From PKWO01 sp036384915 (GTDB lineage Bacteria > Pseudomonadota > Gammaproteobacteria > Burkholderiales > Burkholderiaceae_D), in NCBI GenBank assembly GCA_036384915.1, contig DASVLJ010000008.1, positions 42,688 to 106,687 on the forward strand: 64,000 bases of DNA, in the 5' to 3' direction. Position numbers and translations under genes: made by a program. The first letter of the stretch is position 1, and every line of letters begins with the position of its first letter. Of this stretch, positions 59,824 through 64,000 are shown piece after piece. Below the pieces are notes generated by a model. The model was not told where the DNA came from, did no database searches, and worked only from the letters and a program-made list of their open reading frames with translations.

Positions 59824-61230
59824 ATGGAAAATTTTTGGCAGGCTTGCTCCGCAAGGCTGGAGCAGGAACTGACTCCGCAACAATATAGCGCTTGGATCAA
59901 GCCCTTGGTCATGCTTGACTTCGAAGAGGGCCGGGTGCGCATCGCCGCGCCCAACCGGTTCAAGCTCGACTGGGTCAAGACCCAATTCGCCAACCGCATC
60001 GCCGCGCTGGCCAACGAACATTACGAATCCTCGGTCGACGTGCAATTCGTGCTCGACCCGCGCACCAACGCCCGGAAACCCAACATGCTGGCGCCGGCCA
60101 GCAGCGAAGGTGTCGACGGAGGGGCTTCGCCCGAAATCCCCGAGCGCGTGACGGGCGGCATGGCCATGAGCGCGGCCGAAGTGTTGTCCGACAGCAACCC
60201 GCGCCGCGAACAAAGCCGCATCAACACCGCCCTGACCTTCGATAGTTTCGTCACCGGCAAGGCCAACCAATTGGCGCGTGCTGCCGCCATCCAGGTGGCC
60301 AACAACCCCGGCATTTCATACAACCCGCTGTTCCTGTACGGCGGCGTGGGCCTTGGCAAAACCCACTTGATCCACGCCATCGGCAACCAGGTGCTGGCCG
60401 ATAACCCCAACGTGCGCATCCGCTATATCCACGCTGAACAGTATGTTCGCGACGTAGTGACCGCTTACCAACGCAAGGGTTTCGACGACTTCAAGCGCTA
60501 CTACCATTCGCTTGATCTGCTGCTGATCGACGATATCCAATTCTTTGGCGGCAAGAACCGCACCCAGGAAGAATTCTTCTATGCCTTCGAAGCCTTGATT
60601 GCGGCGAAGAAACAAATCATCATCACCAGCGATACCTACCCCAAGGAAATCACCGGCATGGATGACCGGCTGATTTCGCGTTTCGACTCCGGTTTGACGG
60701 TTGCCGTCGAGCCGCCCGAGCTTGAAATGCGTGTTGCCATTTTGCTCAAAAAGGCCGCTTCAGAAGGCGTCGGCTTGTCCGACGACGTGGCGTTTTTTGT
60801 TGCCAAACACCTGCGTTCGAACGTCCGCGAGCTCGAAGGCGCGCTGCGCAAGATCCTCGCCTACTCGCGTTTTCATGGCAAAGACATCACAATCGACGTC
60901 GTCAAGGATGCCTTGAAGGATCTCTTGACCGTGCAAAACCGCCAGATTTCGGTCGAAAACATCCAAAAAACCGTGGCCGATTTCTTCAATATCAAGGTCG
61001 CGGACATGTATTCCAAGAAACGTCCGGCCAATATTGCCCGTCCGCGCCAGATCGCCATGTACCTGGCCAAGGAGCTGACGCAGAAAAGTTTGCCCGAAAT
61101 CGGCGAGTTGTTCGGCGGCCGCGACCACACCACGGTGTTGCATGCCGTCCGCAAAATTGCCGCCGACCGCGGCAAAAACCCCGAAGTCAACCACGAATTG
61201 CACGTGCTTGAGCAAACCCTCAAGGGATAA
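59824..61230 (+). CDS. dnaA: DnaA, chromosomal replication initiator
   Basis: The 468-residue protein starts at ATG 59824 (MENFWQACSARLEQELTPQQ). Domain I (1-90), a linker, AAA+ domain III with Walker A YGGVGLGKTHLIHAI and Walker B LLLIDDIQFFGGK, and domain IV with the DNA-binding signature RPRQIAMYLAKELT, then GGRDHTTVLHAVRKI are all present. It binds DnaA boxes and unwinds the origin. The nearest dense DnaA-box region in the window is at 17.1-18.4 kb, not next to this gene. Confidence 0.98.
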   Translation: MENFWQACSARLEQELTPQQYSAWIKPLVMLDFEEGRVRIAAPNRFKLDWVKTQFANRIAALANEHYESSVDVQFVLDPRTNARKPNMLAPASSEGVDGGASPEIPERVTGGMAMSAAEVLSDSNPRREQSRINTALTFDSFVTGKANQLARAAAIQVANNPGISYNPLFLYGGVGLGKTHLIHAIGNQVLADNPNVRIRYIHAEQYVRDVVTAYQRKGFDDFKRYYHSLDLLLIDDIQFFGGKNRTQEEFFYAFEALIAAKKQIIITSDTYPKEITGMDDRLISRFDSGLTVAVEPPELEMRVAILLKKAASEGVGLSDDVAFFVAKHLRSNVRELEGALRKILAYSRFHGKDITIDVVKDALKDLLTVQNRQISVENIQKTVADFFNIKVADMYSKKRPANIARPRQIAMYLAKELTQKSLPEIGELFGGRDHTTVLHAVRKIAADRGKNPEVNHELHVLEQTLKG

Positions 61231-61294
61231 AATCTGCTCAAAATATAGGCAGAAAGTGGACCTTAAAATCCGCAAAACCAGTTGCCTATCGGCC

Positions 61295-61327
61295 TGTGGA
61301 TAACTTTGTTGATAAGCGTGTGGACAA
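61295..61327 (-). promoter_or_regulatory. DnaA boxes between dnaA and dnaN
   Basis: TGTGGATAA (61295-61303) is perfect and TGTGGACAA (61319-61327) differs by one base; a weaker TGTGAATAG follows at 61341. They are at 60-110 bases after dnaA, in a 386-bp gap (61231-61616) that otherwise holds the dnaN leader. No AT-rich unwinding stretch adjoins them. Confidence 0.7.
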
Positions 61328-61616
61328 GCCTTGAGTAAGTTGTGAATAGCCGCGCAGTTCCTGACGAGTTCTCTTGCTGATTTGGCACAACAATTCACGC
61401 CCGAAAAAGGGGTGTCAATACGTCATTGGGGCGGCTTTTCTGTCACAATAAGGGGTGCGGAAAAATCCCGTCAATTCGGGGTTTTCGGGAAACGGAACGT
61501 GCATGTTTTACGCTCGTATTAAAGGGGGGAAGAACGACGGTGAGTGAGATAGCCGTGTAAGACCCAGATAATGTCAGCAACAACGACCCGTTAAATAACT
61601 ACTCACAAGGAACCCT

Positions 61617-62723
61617 ATGCAATTGGTCAAAACCAGCCGGGACACCCTGCTCCGGCCCCTGCAAATCGTGAGTGGTATTGTCGAGCGTCGGCACACCTTG
61701 CCGATTCTGGCCAATATCCTCATCCGCAAGGACGGCGAGAAAGTCTCTTTTCTATCCACCGACATCGAAGTGCAGATCACCACGCACGCCGACGTCGGCA
61801 GCGGCGGTGAAGTCGCCGCCACCACCGTCGCCGCGCGCAAGCTGCTCGACATCCTGCGCGCCCTGCCCGAATCGGGCGACGTTTCGCTCACGCTGGCCAA
61901 CAAGCGCATGACCGTGCAATCGGGCAAATCGCGCTTCGCCCTGCAAACGCTGGCCGCCGAAGAATTCCCCACCGTGGCAGAAGCCGAGCACTTCGCTGCC
62001 CGCGTCACGCTGCCGCAAAAGACCTTGAAGCACCTCTTCAACATGGTGCACTTCGCTATGGCGCAGCAAGACATCCGTTATTACCTCAACGGCTTGCTGA
62101 TCGTGGTGGACGGCAAGAACATCATCGCGGTTGCCACCGACGGCCACCGCCTCGCGTTCTGCCAGGTCGAGACGGACCAGAACTTCCAGCGTCAGGAAGT
62201 CATCATCCCGCGCAAGACGATTTTGGAACTGCAACGCCTGCTGGACGACAGCGACCAGCCGGTGGACGTCTCCATCGCCAACAACCAGATCAAGCTGCAA
62301 TTCGCCGACATCGAACTGATTTCCAAGCTCGTCGAAGGCAAGTTCCCCGATTACACGCGCGTCGTGCCCAAGGGCTACAAGAACAGCTTCACCGTCAGCC
62401 GCGACGCCCTGCTCCGCTCGCTGCAACGCGCCGCCATCATGACCTCCGACAAGTTCAAGGGCGTGCGCTGCGTGGTCAGCCCCGGCAGCATCAAGATCAG
62501 CTCGACCAATGCCGACCAGGAAGAGGCCGTGGAAGAACTCGAAATCGATTACGGCGGCGAAACGGTCGACATCGGCTTCAACGTCACCTATCTGCTCGAC
62601 GTGCTGAACAACCTGAAGTGCGACAACATCAGCATCGCCCTGGGCGATGCCAATTCCTCGGCGCTGATCACCGTGCCGGACAATGCCGACTTCAAATATG
62701 TGGTGATGCCGATGCGCATTTGA
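61617..62723 (+). CDS. dnaN: DnaN, DNA polymerase III beta sliding clamp
   Basis: The 368-residue protein starts at ATG 61617 behind AAGGAA. Three beta-clamp domains with the starting motif MQLVKTSRDTLLRPLQIVSG and LPILANILI, and the conserved C-terminal end YVVMPMRI, which closes the peptide-binding pocket used by polymerase and DnaA-regulating proteins. Length fits the family. Confidence 0.98.
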   Translation: MQLVKTSRDTLLRPLQIVSGIVERRHTLPILANILIRKDGEKVSFLSTDIEVQITTHADVGSGGEVAATTVAARKLLDILRALPESGDVSLTLANKRMTVQSGKSRFALQTLAAEEFPTVAEAEHFAARVTLPQKTLKHLFNMVHFAMAQQDIRYYLNGLLIVVDGKNIIAVATDGHRLAFCQVETDQNFQRQEVIIPRKTILELQRLLDDSDQPVDVSIANNQIKLQFADIELISKLVEGKFPDYTRVVPKGYKNSFTVSRDALLRSLQRAAIMTSDKFKGVRCVVSPGSIKISSTNADQEEAVEELEIDYGGETVDIGFNVTYLLDVLNNLKCDNISIALGDANSSALITVPDNADFKYVVMPMRI

Positions 62724-62730
62724 TTTTCAA

Positions 62731-62760
62731 CGCCCCTCTCCCGCGAGCGGGAGAGGGGCG
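62731..62760. repeat. Hairpin with CCCCTCTCCC arms (copy 2)
   Basis: CGCCCCTCTCCCGC (62731-62744) pairs perfectly with 62747-62760 over a two-base gap. It follows dnaN after 7 bases and might terminate or attenuate transcription into gyrB. Confidence 0.8.
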
Positions 62761-62825
62761 GAGGAGAGGGAGCGCCCCTTCTGCTTTGTTTAAGCCTGGC
62801 CAGATCGCAATCGCCCTCTCCCCCA

Positions 62826-62852
62826 CCCCTCTCCCACTTCATGGGAGAGGGG
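62826..62852. repeat. Hairpin with CCCCTCTCCC arms (copy 3)
   Basis: CCCCTCTCCC (62826-62835) pairs with GGGAGAGGGG (62843-62852) over a seven-base loop. Identical arms occur at 52806. It stands 86 bp before the gyrB start. Confidence 0.8.
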
Positions 62853-62938
62853 ATAAAGCCAAACGGGGCCTCAGGCCCCTTTGCCGCATTTATAGATTTG
62901 CAGTTTTTAGCAGTAGCAACAACCAGAGAAAGCAGTCC

Positions 62939-64000
<1,062 letters not shown>

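Overview
The window looks like the replication-origin neighbourhood of a Burkholderiales chromosome, most like the Oxalobacteraceae (Massilia, Janthinobacterium, Herminiimonas relatives). The basis is gene content and order: rpmH-rnpA-yidD-yidC facing dnaA-dnaN-gyrB, mnmG-rsmG-parA-parB in one operon, GC-rich coding sequence, and a GTP-type PEP carboxykinase. The family assignment is inference. No rRNA, tRNA, CRISPR array, prophage or complete insertion sequence was seen.

Layout. (1) 0-6.7 kb: a glycosyltransferase pair, then the minus-strand operon mnmG-rsmG-parA-parB with two perfect parS sites at 5998 and 6641. (2) 6.8-17.1 kb: an iron-dependent alcohol dehydrogenase, a branched-chain-type ABC transporter (livG-F-K-H-M), a GMC oxidoreductase and an MmsA-type aldehyde dehydrogenase with a divergent LysR regulator. 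(3) 17.1-18.4 kb: a nucleosidase gene enclosed by two mirror-image arms, each carrying four DnaA-box-like sites and an AT-rich core. (4) 18.4-31.5 kb: putA with a divergent Lrp-type regulator, another LysR gene, small membrane proteins, pckG, a 2-hydroxyacid dehydrogenase, an enoyl-CoA hydratase, a candidate small RNA and a MITE-like element. (5) 31.5-43.3 kb: a one-domain asparaginase, a CAP-domain lipoprotein and a yfaA-T-S-Q-P operon built around a bacterial alpha-2-macroglobulin. (6) 43.5-51.3 kb: a large soluble TPR hybrid histidine kinase, a DUF2807/DUF1700 pair, tiny paralogous peptides, VOC and GNAT proteins. (7) 51.3-59.2 kb: mnmE, an M13 metallopeptidase, HD and DinB proteins, then yidC-yidD-rnpA-rpmH. 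(8) 59.8-64 kb: dnaA, dnaN and the 5' part of gyrB.

How parts work together. ParA, ParB and parS form the origin-segregation system. DnaA, DnaN and GyrB start and run replication. RnpA, L34, YidD, YidC, MnmE and MnmG are the translation, tRNA-modification and membrane-insertion genes that usually cluster at bacterial origins. The liv transporter, GMC oxidoreductase and MmsA probably take up and oxidise a small alcohol or acid that ends in a semialdehyde, but the substrate is unknown. PutA and its Lrp-like neighbour form a proline-use unit.

The main candidate discovery is at 17150-18399. Two inverted arms, symmetric to about one base around position 17774, each hold DnaA-box-like sites about 43-45 bp apart and an AT-rich stretch with short trio-like repeats, and they point inwards at a nucleosidase gene. 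This is the best origin candidate by eye, although dnaA lies about 42 kb away. A cumulative GC-skew plot or marker-frequency data would decide. Intergenic repeats of at least three families are scattered through the window.
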